Notes: a model not told the origin generated them from the sequence alone. A DNA stretch of 64,000 nt from Staphylococcus sp. (GCA_023665865.1 JAMPDC010000001.1:1195444-1259443); one strand, 5' to 3'. Positions 1 through 11,043 are shown, numbered from the stretch's first letter. Numbers and translations: made by a program.

Positions 1-269
1 CATTCCATACGGTCATTGTGTTTGGTAGGGGCTACGGCTACGGCGAGCTGCTGCGACCAGGGAAGCGGCATCTCGGCGGCAGAGATTATCTCGACGGCGG
101 CATGCTTGGAGTGGGCAGCTGTGAGGCGGCAGGTGTAGGCGTGACCTTTGCCGTCGATGACCTGCAAGGTGTCGCCCTCGCGCATGCGCAACACTCTGAC
201 GGCGTGGTTTGAGTCGCTTTCGGGAAGCTGGAGGGTCTCGGTGATGTCAGGGGCGAAGAACTGGATCAT
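1..269 (-). CDS. rsmE: 16S rRNA (uracil1498-N3)-methyltransferase RsmE, 3' end cut by the window edge
   Basis: Only the first ~89 codons are present; the gene runs off the left edge. The protein begins MIQFFAPDI and continues with the pattern H-AVRVLRMREGD-L-V-DGKG, typical of the N-terminal PUA-like domain of RsmE. The end of the fragment, AVAVAPTK-DRMEW, is where the SPOUT methyltransferase domain begins. RsmE methylates U1498 of 16S rRNA at N3 using S-adenosylmethionine. The start at 269 lies 7 nt after the stop of the upstream transporter, so the two are probably co-transcribed. Recognition is from the family pattern; the catalytic knot is outside the window. Confidence 0.9.
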   Translation of the reverse strand, partial: MIQFFAPDITETLQLPESDSNHAVRVLRMREGDTLQVIDGKGHAYTCRLTAAHSKHAAVEIISAAEMPLPWSQQLAVAVAPTKHNDRME

Positions 270-276
270 TGTATCG

Positions 277-1617
277 TCATTTTGTATCGACCATGCCGTC
301 GGCACCTGAGAGGGTGTCGTCGATGGCCATTTTTTCGAGCACAGGGTTATCTTTGGGAAGAGAATTGTCGTCGCGGAATATGAACATGAAGAGTATGGCT
401 ACCACGAGTGCGTAGGCTGCGAATATTATCCAAGCTGTGATCCAGCCGGCGTGTTGGGCCTCGGGTGTTGTCTGGGAGAAGACGAAGTGGTTGACCACGC
501 CCTGTGCGCAGAGGGTACCGACGGTGGCGCCGATACCGTTGGTCATCATCATGAAGAGTCCCTGTGCGCTCGAACGGATGTCGGGGCTTGTCTCCTTGTC
601 GACATATAGGCCGCCGGACACATTGAAGAAGTCAAAGGCGACACCGTAGACGATGCAGGATATGATGAGGAGCCATAGGCCGCTGCCGGTGTCACCAAGC
701 CCGAAGAAGGCGAAGCGGAGCACCCATGCGAACATCGACATGAGCATCACTCCTTTGATGCCGAAGCGCTTGAGGCAGAAGGGGATGAGGAGGATGCAGA
801 GGGTTTCGCTGATCTGAGAGAGAGAGATGAGGGCGTTGGCGTTGTGTGCGCCCCAGGTGTCGGCAAATTCGGTAATGTTCTCAAATGAGGTGATGAAGGT
901 ATTGCCATAGGAGTTGGTAATCTGCAAGGAGACTCCGAGCAGCATGCTGAAAATGAAGAAGATGGCCATGCGGCGCTGCTTGAAGAGGCTGAAGGCTTTG
1001 AGGCCGAGGGTTTCGGCGATGGAGCTTTTCCGGTCTTTCTTCACGGGGCATGCAGGCATAGTCAGGGCATAGGTGGCAAGGACGAAGCTGAGGACGGCCG
1101 AGGTGAAGAGCTGGTAGGCATTTGTCTGGAACTGGGTGAAGTTGACAAAAAGCATGGAGCAGATGAAACCGACGGTTCCGAAGACACGGATGGGCGGGAA
1201 ATGCTTGATGGTATCGAGCCCGGCGCTGGTGAGGGCGTTGAAGGCCACTGAGTTGGATAGTCCTATCGTAGGCATGAAGAAGGCTACGGAGAGAGTGTAG
1301 AGCGAGAATAGCGGTCCGAATTCGACCTGCGATGTCGTCAGGCAGTAGACACCGGCGGCAGCCATGAAGCAGCCGGCCAGCACATGGCAGATGCTTAGCA
1401 TCTTCTGGGCTTGTATCCAGCGGTCGGCAAGGATGCCGATGATGGCCGGCATGAACAGGGAGACTATGCCCTGGACGGTGTAGAACCATCCGATCTGTGT
1501 GCCCAGACCGATACGGAAGAGATAGTTGCCGAGAGAGATAAGGTAGGCGCCCCAGACGCCGAACTCGAGGAAGTTCATCAGGGCGAGTTTTGCCTGCAAG
1601 GAGCGGGAGTTTGCCAT
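277..1617 (-). CDS. Nucleoside:H+ symporter-type MFS transporter (NupG/XapB family)
   Basis: 446 residues with about 12 hydrophobic segments. The N-terminus (L-LMNFLEFGVWGAYLISLG) and the C-terminal half (FFNVSGGLYVDKE, followed by SAQGLFMMMTNGIGA) match the Nuc_H_symport branch of the major facilitator superfamily. Members import nucleosides with protons across the inner membrane. The substrate is inferred from family only. It lies between a BFN-type nuclease gene and rsmE on the same strand, 7 nt before rsmE, so it is probably part of a long operon. A CT-rich repeat tract (1636-1658) sits just upstream of its start. Confidence 0.85.
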   Translation of the reverse strand: MANSRSLQAKLALMNFLEFGVWGAYLISLGNYLFRIGLGTQIGWFYTVQGIVSLFMPAIIGILADRWIQAQKMLSICHVLAGCFMAAAGVYCLTTSQVEFGPLFSLYTLSVAFFMPTIGLSNSVAFNALTSAGLDTIKHFPPIRVFGTVGFICSMLFVNFTQFQTNAYQLFTSAVLSFVLATYALTMPACPVKKDRKSSIAETLGLKAFSLFKQRRMAIFFIFSMLLGVSLQITNSYGNTFITSFENITEFADTWGAHNANALISLSQISETLCILLIPFCLKRFGIKGVMLMSMFAWVLRFAFFGLGDTGSGLWLLIISCIVYGVAFDFFNVSGGLYVDKETSPDIRSSAQGLFMMMTNGIGATVGTLCAQGVVNHFVFSQTTPEAQHAGWITAWIIFAAYALVVAILFMFIFRDDNSLPKDNPVLEKMAIDDTLSGADGMVDTK

Positions 1618-1635
1618 GGAGGTTAAATTTAAAAT

Positions 1636-1658
1636 GGAGAATTGGGAATTGAGAATTA
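1636..1658. repeat. Degenerate 7-bp tandem repeat between two genes
   Basis: Tandem units of the GAGAATT type on the plus strand, so AATTCTC on the coding strand of the flanking genes. The tract overlaps the stop codon of the upstream gene (1656-1658) and ends about 20 nt before the transporter start. It belongs to the same tract family as 42416-42460, 48898-48942 and 51823-51847. Confidence 0.7.
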
Positions 1659-2270
1659 TTGTCCGCGTTTGCGCTTGAGAATCTCGGAGACACGCGCGGC
1701 TTCTTCATATTCTTCGCGTTCGATGAGCTTGGCGAGTGTCTTTTCAAGCTCTTCGATAGCGTAGTTTTCGATTTTTGGTTCGCGTGAGATGTCGTCGAGG
1801 CTGTCGGCCCCCTCAGCATCGTCAGCCGTATCGCTATCTTCTTTGACCTCCATCTCGAAGCCTGTCTCATCGAGAATGTCGCGGGTGGTGAATATCGGTG
1901 AGCCTGTGCGCATCGCTATTGCTATGGCGTCGCTTGTGCGTGAGTCGATTTTGATTGTACGATCGCCATCGGTAAAGGTCATTTCCGAGGAGAAAATGCC
2001 GTCTTCAAATTTATAGATGAAGACTTCCAGGAGCTTCACGCCGAAAGCATGGGCGAAGCTGACGAAAATGTCGTGGGTCATCGGACGCGGCGGTGTGATG
2101 CTCTCCATCTTGAGGGCGATCGATTGGGCTTCGGCCGCGCCGATCACTACCGGTATGCGGATCGGTCCTCCGACCTGTGCGAGTATGAGTGCGTAGGCTC
2201 CGGTTTGAATCTGGCTATATGACAGGCCCATGACCTTGAGCCGGATTCTGTCGTCGTCGTTTTCTGGCAT
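1656..2270 (-). CDS. Bifunctional nuclease (BFN/DUF151) family protein with C-terminal UVR motif
   Basis: 204 residues. The first ~130 residues form a BFN domain: G-IRIPVVIGAAEAQSIAL, then RPMTHD and the DSRTSDAIAIAMR-G-PIF signature. An acidic linker (residues ~140-165) leads to a C-terminal UvrB/UvrC-like helix pair with the pattern L-K-I--EEYEEAARVSEIL-R. BFN proteins are reported DNases/RNases; the UVR motif normally mediates protein contacts. The gene is 34 nt downstream of mnmA on the same strand. The biological role in Bacteroidales is not settled. Confidence 0.88.
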   Translation of the reverse strand: MPENDDDRIRLKVMGLSYSQIQTGAYALILAQVGGPIRIPVVIGAAEAQSIALKMESITPPRPMTHDIFVSFAHAFGVKLLEVFIYKFEDGIFSSEMTFTDGDRTIKIDSRTSDAIAIAMRTGSPIFTTRDILDETGFEMEVKEDSDTADDAEGADSLDDISREPKIENYAIEELEKTLAKLIEREEYEEAARVSEILKRKRGQ

Positions 2271-2304
2271 GGTTCAGTTAGATTTTATTCGATTCAGAGG
2301 GACT

Positions 2305-3384
2305 CTATTTGTTAAGGTTTCGGCCGGTGATGATGCCGCTGCCGAAGCAGAGACGTGCTTCACGGTCATAAATGACACCGAACTGTCCGGGGGCGATTCC
2401 CTGGACAGGGACGGAGGACTCGATGATGTATTCACGCCCCTCGATGCGGGTGAGCTTCGCGGGGAGGAAGTCGGGAGAATGGCGGTTTTTGAAGGTGATC
2501 TCTACGGCGTCGCAGTCACCGGGCCAGGGGTCGCGGGTGATCCAGTGCATCTCGTCGAGGTGCAACATGCGTCCATATTGCTTCTCGGTGTCATAGCCTT
2601 GAGATACGTAGATGACGTTGTCGTGGACGTTTTTCTTGACCACATACCAAGGGCCTCCGCTGAGGCCGAGCCCTTTGCGCTGCCCGATGGTGTGGAACCA
2701 GAATCCGCGGTGCTCTCCGAGTTTGCGCCCTGTCTCCAGTTCGATGATCGGGCCCGGACGCTCGCCGAGATGACGGCGGATGAAGTCGTTGTAGTTTATC
2801 TTTCCGAGGAAACAGATGCCTTGGCTGTCCCGACGGTATGCGTTGGGCAGCTGCGCTTCGACGGCCATCTCCCTGACTTTGGCTTTGGGGAGCTCGCCGA
2901 TGGGGAAGATGAGATGGCTGAGCTGGTCGTAGGAGATGCGGCAGAGGAAGTCGGTCTGGTCTTTGACGCGGTCTACTCCGGTGCCGAGGTAGACGAGGCC
3001 GTCGATCTCGTGGGTGGTTGCGTAGTGGCCGGTGGCTGTCTTGTCAAATTCATGGCCCCAGCGCTGTTCGAAGAAGCCGAATTTGATCATCTTGTTACAC
3101 ATGATGTCGGGGTTGGGCGTGAGCCCTTCTTTGACAGTCCGGAGGGCATAGTCCATCACATTGTCCCAATACTCCTGATGGAGCGAGACAACATCAAACG
3201 GTAATCCGTAGAGGCGGGCGATGTAGGTACACATCTCAATGTCCTCTTCGGCCGAGCAGTCGCCCTCTCCGTTGTCGAGGCCGATGCGTATATAGAAAAG
3301 GTGTAGGTCGTGGCCCTGGTCAAGGAGACGGCGGACAGCCACGGCGCTGTCGACGCCTCCCGAAATCAAGACTGCTATTCTCAT
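2305..3384 (-). CDS. mnmA: tRNA-specific 2-thiouridylase MnmA
   Basis: 359 residues, usual length for the family. It shows the PP-loop SGGVDS (residues 8-13) that binds ATP. The two catalytic cysteines lie in [10 protein letters not shown] (Cys96) and SQGICFLG (Cys191). The C-terminal part contains the beta-barrel pattern GQRKGLG. The enzyme adds sulfur to C2 of the wobble uridine in tRNA-Lys, -Glu and -Gln. It follows DoxX by 60 nt and precedes the BFN gene by 34 nt, all minus strand. Some Bacteroidetes carry two mnmA copies; only this one is in the window. Confidence 0.95.
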   Translation of the reverse strand: MRIAVLISGGVDSAVAVRRLLDQGHDLHLFYIRIGLDNGEGDCSAEEDIEMCTYIARLYGLPFDVVSLHQEYWDNVMDYALRTVKEGLTPNPDIMCNKMIKFGFFEQRWGHEFDKTATGHYATTHEIDGLVYLGTGVDRVKDQTDFLCRISYDQLSHLIFPIGELPKAKVREMAVEAQLPNAYRRDSQGICFLGKINYNDFIRRHLGERPGPIIELETGRKLGEHRGFWFHTIGQRKGLGLSGGPWYVVKKNVHDNVIYVSQGYDTEKQYGRMLHLDEMHWITRDPWPGDCDAVEITFKNRHSPDFLPAKLTRIEGREYIIESSVPVQGIAPGQFGVIYDREARLCFGSGIITGRNLNK

Positions 3385-3444
3385 ATCTGTTTAATATGTA
3401 ATCAGTGTTAATCCTGTCAGAGATCTGGATCAGTGGAAGTTTTT

Positions 3445-3954
3445 TCACACGTCTTCAAGCTCTTCTTCCTCGTATTTCCCCTTTTGGGTTATGATGTAGA
3501 GGGAGATGAAGTAGTCGAGGGAGATCTTTCCGGCACCTGCGAGGAGAAGATAGATGTAGATGCCGATAAACATGATGGGGAGATAGCCCGGGTCGGTGCT
3601 GTCGAGACCATAGACCGGAAGATTAGGCACCATGTCGTGGAGAATGTAGTATTCGGCTGCGATCATTGCGCAGATGGGTGGGATCACGCTCAGACGTGTG
3701 AGAAATCCGACCATGATGAGGAGCGAGCAGAGAAGCTCGATGATGATCATTATGATGAGCGAGCACTCCGACGACATGTTGAGCACGGTCGGGAAGGAGT
3801 CGCACAGCTGGCTGTAGTTGACGAGGTGACGAATGCCGAATTGCAGGAGCATCACGCCGACGAAGAGGCGCATGAAGAGGCGCGCGAGGTTTGAATAGGC
3901 GTAGCCCGATAGCTTTACGAAGCAGTTGACGGGTGTGGAGTTATACCAGCTCAT
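3445..3954 (-). CDS. DoxX-family membrane protein
   Basis: 169 residues from the chosen ATG at 3954, which begins MSWYNSTPV. A longer frame to 4017 exists but would overlap the upstream gene, whose stop is at 3980. Four hydrophobic segments are visible, with the pattern RLFMRLFVGVMLLQFGIRHL near residue 30, then LL-S-LIMVGFLTRLS and PIMFIGIYIYLLLAGAGKISLDY, typical of DoxX. The C-terminus is acidic (EEEELEDV). Family members are inner-membrane proteins of poorly defined, possibly redox-related, function. It sits between a DUF5106 protein and mnmA. Confidence 0.85.
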   Translation of the reverse strand: MSWYNSTPVNCFVKLSGYAYSNLARLFMRLFVGVMLLQFGIRHLVNYSQLCDSFPTVLNMSSECSLIIMIIIELLCSLLIMVGFLTRLSVIPPICAMIAAEYYILHDMVPNLPVYGLDSTDPGYLPIMFIGIYIYLLLAGAGKISLDYFISLYIITQKGKYEEEELEDV

Positions 3955-3979
3955 AGGAAAAAATGGTTTCAGAGTGGGG

Positions 3980-4885
3980 TTAGCGCTTTTTGAGTTGTCG
4001 GGTGACGTCGAGGACATCGTCGATCATCAGATGTTTGAACCTGATTTTGTGGTTGCGGTCGAGGATGTAGAAGTCAGGGGGGCCGTTGCGGAGGTCAATC
4101 TGAAGGTCAGCGTCGGGATTCGCGCCGACAGTCCACTGTGCCGGGAATGAAGCGACAGCTTCTTTCCATTCGGGGGTGGGTTCGCAGAGGGAGATTGAGA
4201 CAACTTTGGCTTTACCTTCGCGGATGAGGTCGTTCATCGAGATGTCGGCATCGAGGCGCAGACGGGCCATGTTACATTCGTCGCAGTCCGGATCATTGAA
4301 GAAGACGATTACTACCTCGGCGGAATCATTGTCGAGATTTCCGGTTGTGCCCTCGCGTGTGGTGTAGGGGATGGATGGAGCGGGGCCACGCAGCAGTGAC
4401 CGGCTGAGGATCTTTGCCTGGCTCGCGTAGCGGGCTTTGGACGCTTTGTCAATCTTCTTGTTGGAGGCCACGGCTTCGGCAAAGGGGAGGTAGAGGGCGT
4501 CGATCCATAGCTCGGCTGAGTCACCGTAGAGGAGGTCTTCGGCGCAACCTGCTATGAAGAGCTGGTCGGAAGGCTGTTTCTCGAGCTTTTTGGTGAAGCG
4601 TCTGACTGAGGCTATGGCGGAGTCGGAGGAGGCATTTTTAAGGATCGAGATGTAGACCTTGAATTCTTCGGCCATCTTGTTGCGTGCCGAGAAGGCCTTT
4701 TTCAGCTCGCAGAAGTCCCAGAAATGGCGTGCGAGATAGTCACAGCGGTCCTGGAAGACATTGATGGAGTCGGGGATGAGAGGATAGGGGAAGTATGAGT
4801 TGACCTGAGTCTGGGATTGGGCATAGGCTCCGGAGCCTATGCCGATGAGGAGGAGCAGGCCGAAAAGTAGACGTTTGAAGTTCAT
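3980..4885 (-). CDS. Secreted DUF5106/thioredoxin-like protein with a CDEC motif
   Basis: 301 residues. An N-terminal signal peptide (hydrophobic residues ~5-20 ending GAYAQ) indicates export. The N-terminal half is helical and matches the DUF5106 type. The C-terminal half looks thioredoxin-like: EVVIVFFNDPDCDEC places a CxxC at Cys201/Cys204, with a later GPPDFYILDRN strand-turn. The likely role is a periplasmic redox or scaffold protein, possibly lipid-anchored or soluble. The adjacent DoxX gene makes a shared redox function plausible, but that is inference. Confidence 0.8.
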   Translation of the reverse strand: MNFKRLLFGLLLLIGIGSGAYAQSQTQVNSYFPYPLIPDSINVFQDRCDYLARHFWDFCELKKAFSARNKMAEEFKVYISILKNASSDSAIASVRRFTKKLEKQPSDQLFIAGCAEDLLYGDSAELWIDALYLPFAEAVASNKKIDKASKARYASQAKILSRSLLRGPAPSIPYTTREGTTGNLDNDSAEVVIVFFNDPDCDECNMARLRLDADISMNDLIREGKAKVVSISLCEPTPEWKEAVASFPAQWTVGANPDADLQIDLRNGPPDFYILDRNHKIRFKHLMIDDVLDVTRQLKKR

Positions 4886-4968
4886 TTGAGGTATATCTGT
4901 TATATATAAGGTTTACAAAGATAACGAAAAACTATTGAAATAAAAAAATAACGGTCGCCTATCGTGGC

Positions 4969-6198
4969 TTAGCGTAGCGTAAGATGCGACAAAGCGGTGA
5001 GTTTTTGGGCTGCCGACTGCATCTGCAGGGGGGTGATGGCGAGGATTGCCTCGGCGGTTTCGGCAAATGGGATGACTCGTCCGCGGTAGAGGGTGCTACG
5101 GGCCATGGATATAGCTTCCTGCTCGGAGTTGATTGAGCTGACGGTCAGCTGCCCGACAAACTGGCGCTTGGCGGCCTCAAGTCTGCGGGGGGAGAGCGGC
5201 GAGTCGGCGAGAGGGTCAATGGTGCGCTTGACGAGGCGCAGACAGCGGGCTATGTCTGAGCGCTCGCAGCCGAAGTAGATGGTGAAAAGCCCGTTGTCGC
5301 TCATGAAGGCGGCAGATGCGTCGATGGTGTAGACGAGTCCGTGGCGTTCGCGCAGGGCAACGTTGAGGAGTGAGTTCATCGAAGGGCCTCCGAGCATGTT
5401 GGTAAGCAGTGCCATTTCAATCCGTCCGGGGTCGAGGAGGCCGGGGATGCGTGCTCCGAGCACTGTGTGGGCCTGGAAAGAGTCGGGTGAGGGTTTGCAT
5501 GACCGGAAGACCGGTTGCACCGGGGGTATCCCGCGCGCGAGAGGAGTGTCGGGACGGTTGAGGTGTCCGAAATGCTTCTCGGCGAGTGCGAACACCTTGG
5601 CAGGATCATGCGGGCCGTGGAAGAAGAGCACCATGCGTCCGGGACTGAAGCGTTCCTCCAGCCATCTGCGGCAATCGGCGGAGGTGAAATTGGCGAGTGA
5701 GTCTCGTGTGCCGAGGATGTTGTGGGCCATCGGCGAGCCTGCATATATCAATTCCTCGAAGTCGTCGAATATGGAGTCGGACGGGGTGTCGAGATATGTG
5801 TCGATCTCTTCGCCTACCACGAGCTTCTCTTTGCTCAGCTCCGATTCCGGAAAGTTTGCTGAGTGGATCATCTCGCCGAGGAGCGAGAAGGCGCGCCCGA
5901 CATAGGCGGGACGGTATGGGAATGTGGAGTAGACGACGGTCTCTTCCTTTGTCGTGTAGGCGTTTAGCTCACCGCCGACCACCTCCATGCGGTCGCGGAC
6001 GAAAGCTGCGCGGTGGAGGTCTGTGCCTTTGAAGATTGTGTGTTCGACAAAGTGGGCGATTCCATGCCGGTCCGGGGTCTCGTCGCGGCTACCGGCGTTG
6101 ACGACGACTCCGCAGTGGACAACCGGCGCTTGCGAAAAGCGACACACTATCCGGAGGCCATTGGAGAGTGTGGCATGATGTATTGTCGGTTCAGACAT
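4969..6198 (-). CDS. M16 family zinc peptidase
   Basis: 409 residues starting at MSEPTIHHATLSNGLR; the frame is open to 6246 but this start matches the family. The inverted zinc motif HFVEH is at residues 49-53. It is followed by GGELNAYTTKEETVVYS and the zinc-binding glutamate region VVGEEIDTYLDTP. Two M16 domains fill the protein, as in processing peptidase-like single-chain members. It is the first gene of the minus-strand run ending at rsmE, with a -7 box at 6244-6251 and a divergent promoter serving valS. Substrate unknown. Confidence 0.92.
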   Translation of the reverse strand: MSEPTIHHATLSNGLRIVCRFSQAPVVHCGVVVNAGSRDETPDRHGIAHFVEHTIFKGTDLHRAAFVRDRMEVVGGELNAYTTKEETVVYSTFPYRPAYVGRAFSLLGEMIHSANFPESELSKEKLVVGEEIDTYLDTPSDSIFDDFEELIYAGSPMAHNILGTRDSLANFTSADCRRWLEERFSPGRMVLFFHGPHDPAKVFALAEKHFGHLNRPDTPLARGIPPVQPVFRSCKPSPDSFQAHTVLGARIPGLLDPGRIEMALLTNMLGGPSMNSLLNVALRERHGLVYTIDASAAFMSDNGLFTIYFGCERSDIARCLRLVKRTIDPLADSPLSPRRLEAAKRQFVGQLTVSSINSEQEAISMARSTLYRGRVIPFAETAEAILAITPLQMQSAAQKLTALSHLTLR

Positions 6199-6243
6199 AT
6201 AGGGGGATATAGAATGTGGATTGGATTCGGATTCAGAGAAGTG

Positions 6244-6251
6244 CAAAATTA
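6244..6251 (-). promoter_or_regulatory. -7 box for the M16 peptidase operon
   Basis: TAATTTTG on the minus strand fits the Bacteroidetes TAnnTTTG -7 consensus, about 46 nt before the M16 start codon. Confidence 0.65.
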
Positions 6252-6295
6252 CAAAAAATACGTTCTAAGTCTCAGTCTGTTCTGTGATTTTTTTG

Positions 6296-6303
6296 TAATT
6301 TTG
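6296..6303 (+). promoter_or_regulatory. -7 box for valS
   Basis: TAATTTTGCA on the plus strand, 42 nt before the valS ATG. With 6244-6251 it forms a divergent promoter pair about 45 nt apart. Confidence 0.7.
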
Positions 6304-6344
6304 CACCATTATTTTGAAAACAACCATCCTTATTACAACCTTTT

Positions 6345-8963
<2,619 letters not shown>

Positions 8964-8985
8964 GGCGTGAGGCAGGATGAAATAT

Positions 8986-9037
8986 GAAAATAACCGGAGT
9001 CGCGGACTGAATGTCGCAGCGGCTCCGGTTATTTTTT
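8986..9037 (+). terminator. Intrinsic terminator of valS
   Basis: Stem AATAACCGGAG / CTCCGGTTATT followed by a T tract (about 9031-9037), starting about 23 nt after the valS stop. Confidence 0.85.
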
Positions 9038-9072
9038 ATGTGTGTGTAAGGATCTGACGGTGGAAAGATGTG

Positions 9073-9582
9073 TCAGCGTGTGACGACGCGATATTCCATC
9101 GCGCCTCCCGAGACTATGGAGTAGCGTTTGAGAGCATAGCCTCTGTCGGCCGCCGGGCCCGACAATGGGTTGCCGCGGTTGACAAAGATGTCAAAGGTGC
9201 TTCCGCAGGAGGGACAGCGTGCGAATGTCTCATCTTCGGGGACGACGACGCGGATGGTTGGACGACATTCGTAGGGGCAGGCGAGATCGAAGACGTGAAG
9301 CTGTCCGAGGACATCGGCGACTATCATCAGTCCGCCAAAGCCGGTGCGGTCGAGGGTTGTGTAGGGGAAGTCGGATGGCACGCGCTCGGATGGCGTCGAG
9401 ATATATCGCCGATAGTCTGCGGCGTCACCCTGCACACCGTAGATGTTCCAGTCGCCGACAGTGCGGAATGTCAGATGGACTTCAGCATAGGGTATGCGGT
9501 CGTCGTCGACCGAGTCGCACGATGTGGATGCTGCGAACGGTAGCAGTAGCAGGAGGATTTTCAGAAGGAGAGTCTTGTCCAT
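9073..9582 (-). CDS. Lipoprotein with a Rieske-like domain carrying four cysteines
   Basis: 169 residues. The N-terminus is a lipoprotein signal with Cys22 in the lipobox (AASTSC). The C-terminal half resembles a Rieske domain: an AC-P-x-E-C segment, then CPSCGSTFD, G-PLSGPA and a final LKRY. In Rieske proteins the metal ligands are C-x-H and C-x-x-H. Here the histidines are replaced, leaving Cys102, Cys106, Cys123 and Cys126. The protein may bind another metal centre or none. It lies just downstream of the SRPBCC and pyrE genes on the same strand. Confidence 0.7.
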   Translation of the reverse strand: MDKTLLLKILLLLLPFAASTSCDSVDDDRIPYAEVHLTFRTVGDWNIYGVQGDAADYRRYISTPSERVPSDFPYTTLDRTGFGGLMIVADVLGQLHVFDLACPYECRPTIRVVVPEDETFARCPSCGSTFDIFVNRGNPLSGPAADRGYALKRYSIVSGGAMEYRVVTR

Positions 9583-9597
9583 TTCTTGCAGCAGGTA

Positions 9598-10017
9598 TTA
9601 TTTGAAGATTGAAGTGAAGACTTCACCGAATTTGTCGGCGGCTTCCTGCATCTTGTTGCCGATGAAGGGACGGAGCATCGGTGGAATTTCAATTTTTATA
9701 GCGGGAGTCAGAGCTGTAGATTCTGCGTCGACTTCCTTGAGGTTGACACTGAGCGAGAGGGGAACAGGGCAACCTTCGGCTGAGAATGTCACACGTGTGG
9801 GTTCGACACGCTCGCTGATTTTGAATACGAGCTGACCGATGGCGGGAGCGTCCATCTTGATACATTCGCCCTCGAAGACCACGCCGTTGAGTTTTTCGCG
9901 TTGCTCCTCGGGGAGTTGCTCCACGAGGTCGCGGTATTGGCTGAGATCTGCTACTTTGCCGTAGATGACAGAGATGGGACGGTTGAGGGTGACGGGTTTA
10001 CCGGAGTATGTAGCCAT
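9598..10017 (-). CDS. SRPBCC-fold (START-like) protein
   Basis: 139 residues. The pattern of an early strand (PVTLNRPISVIYGKVADLSQY), a middle long strand region and a final long amphipathic helix (MQEAADKFGEVF) fits the SRPBCC helix-grip fold that binds hydrophobic ligands. No catalytic residues can be named. The gene follows pyrE with a hairpin in between, and lies 15 nt upstream of the Rieske-like lipoprotein gene. As I recall, a pyrE-SRPBCC neighbourhood is common in Bacteroidales. Ligand unknown. Confidence 0.75.
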   Translation of the reverse strand: MATYSGKPVTLNRPISVIYGKVADLSQYRDLVEQLPEEQREKLNGVVFEGECIKMDAPAIGQLVFKISERVEPTRVTFSAEGCPVPLSLSVNLKEVDAESTALTPAIKIEIPPMLRPFIGNKMQEAADKFGEVFTSIFK

Positions 10018-10057
10018 AGCTTATTCTTGATTGATGTTGTGTTGTGAAAAGTTGTCA

Positions 10058-10097
10058 AGAGCCACCAATCCGGCCGATGGCACGGACGAGTGGCTCT
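10058..10097 (-). other. Hairpin between pyrE and the SRPBCC gene
   Basis: 8-bp stem AGAGCCAC / GTGGCTCT with a 24-nt loop. No clear U tract follows on the minus strand, so it may tune the pyrE message rather than terminate it fully. Confidence 0.5.
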
Positions 10098-10130
10098 ATG
10101 TATTTTTGATTATAATTATTGCCGGTGGTT

Positions 10131-10784
10131 TTATTCAGCAGTGGTAGTGTCGGCCGGAGCCCACATAGAGGGGTCTTTGCGCCATTCCTTGAGGGTGGCT
10201 ACATCGCTTTCGCGGATGAAGCCGGTCTCGAGAGCGGCGGTGATGAGGGCTGAATAGTTTGAGAGGGTGATGAGGTTGACGTTGGCATCCTTGAAGCGCT
10301 TGACTGCAACGGGGAATTCATAGCTGAAGATAGCTACCATGCCGATGACTTCGCAGCCTGCGTTGCGGATGGCTTCGACAGCCTTGAGGCTGCTTCCACC
10401 TGTCGAAACGAGGTCTTCGATGACAACGACCTTCTGTCCGGGACGGAGGTCGCCTTCGATGAGGTTTTCAAGACCGTGGTCTTTGGGAGTTGAGCGGACG
10501 TAGACGTATGGTAGACCGAGAGTGTCGGAAACGAGGGCGCCCTGTGCGATAGCGCCGGTGGCAACGCCAGCGATAGCGTCGACATCACCGAAATTCTCGA
10601 GGATGATGCGGGTGAGCTCGACCTTGATGAAATTTCGGACATCCGGATAAGACAGCGTCTTGCGATTGTCCGTGTAGATGGGGGAGTTCCAACCGGATGC
10701 CCAGGTGAAGGGATTCTCAGGCTGAAGTTTGATAGCACTGATTTTCAGTAACTTTTCTGCAAGGATAAGGTCAAGATTTTTCAT
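10131..10784 (-). CDS. pyrE: Orotate phosphoribosyltransferase
   Basis: 217 residues from the ATG at 10784 (MKNLDLILAEKLLKI); the open frame continues to 10865 but those codons cross the promoter. Typical features are NPFTWASGWNSPIYTDNRK near the N-terminus and the PRPP-binding loop VVVIEDLVSTGGSS. The enzyme joins orotate and PRPP to give OMP in pyrimidine synthesis. A -7 box at 10835-10842 lies about 50 nt upstream. Length and motifs are complete. Confidence 0.96.
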   Translation of the reverse strand: MKNLDLILAEKLLKISAIKLQPENPFTWASGWNSPIYTDNRKTLSYPDVRNFIKVELTRIILENFGDVDAIAGVATGAIAQGALVSDTLGLPYVYVRSTPKDHGLENLIEGDLRPGQKVVVIEDLVSTGGSSLKAVEAIRNAGCEVIGMVAIFSYEFPVAVKRFKDANVNLITLSNYSALITAALETGFIRESDVATLKEWRKDPSMWAPADTTTAE

Positions 10785-10834
10785 TGTTTGATCTGTGCTG
10801 TAAGATATGAAATGAAGGAATGAATATTCGGCTG

Positions 10835-10842
10835 CAAAATTA
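10835..10842 (-). promoter_or_regulatory. -7 box for pyrE
   Basis: TAATTTTGCA on the minus strand, about 50 nt before the chosen pyrE ATG. It supports the shorter start. Confidence 0.65.
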
Positions 10843-10954
10843 GAATTTCTATCGACGAATTGCAACTTTTTTTAGTTTACGTTTCTTAAAACCATGAGGA
10901 TTTTTTTTGAGAGGGCAGGGGAGAGGGCCGGTGACTGTGGCCGGAAAGTGACAG

Positions 10955-11030
10955 AATAAAAAAAGGATGTCTCACGACATCCTCTTTCCTTTTTTAAACC
11001 TTTATCTTAATCTAATACTATGAAAAACAC
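10955..11030 (-). ncRNA. Small RNA gene, copy A of a three-member family
   Basis: Read on the minus strand: a -7 box (11036-11043), a ~30-nt leader GTGTTTTTCATAGTATTAG..., an A-rich stretch, then a hairpin AGGATGTC / GACATCCT (10964-10971 with 10976-10983) followed by a T run. This is promoter, short transcript and intrinsic terminator in about 90 bp, with no coding potential. It shares the leader TTTTCATxGTATTAGATT and the loop-closing GTCGTGA with copies B and C. It is the most diverged copy. No gene in the convergent or divergent position explains the terminator. Confidence 0.7.
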
Positions 11031-11035
11031 ACATG

Positions 11036-11043
11036 CAAATGTA
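11036..11043 (-). promoter_or_regulatory. -7 box of small RNA copy A
   Basis: TACATTTG on the minus strand, a perfect TAnnTTTG, placed about 6 nt before the conserved transcript start. Confidence 0.65.

Noticed and set aside
881-1870. 329-residue minus-strand frame overlapping the transporter and BFN genes
   Set aside because: It is a different frame of two well-recognised genes, rich in Arg, His and Pro, with no family pattern.
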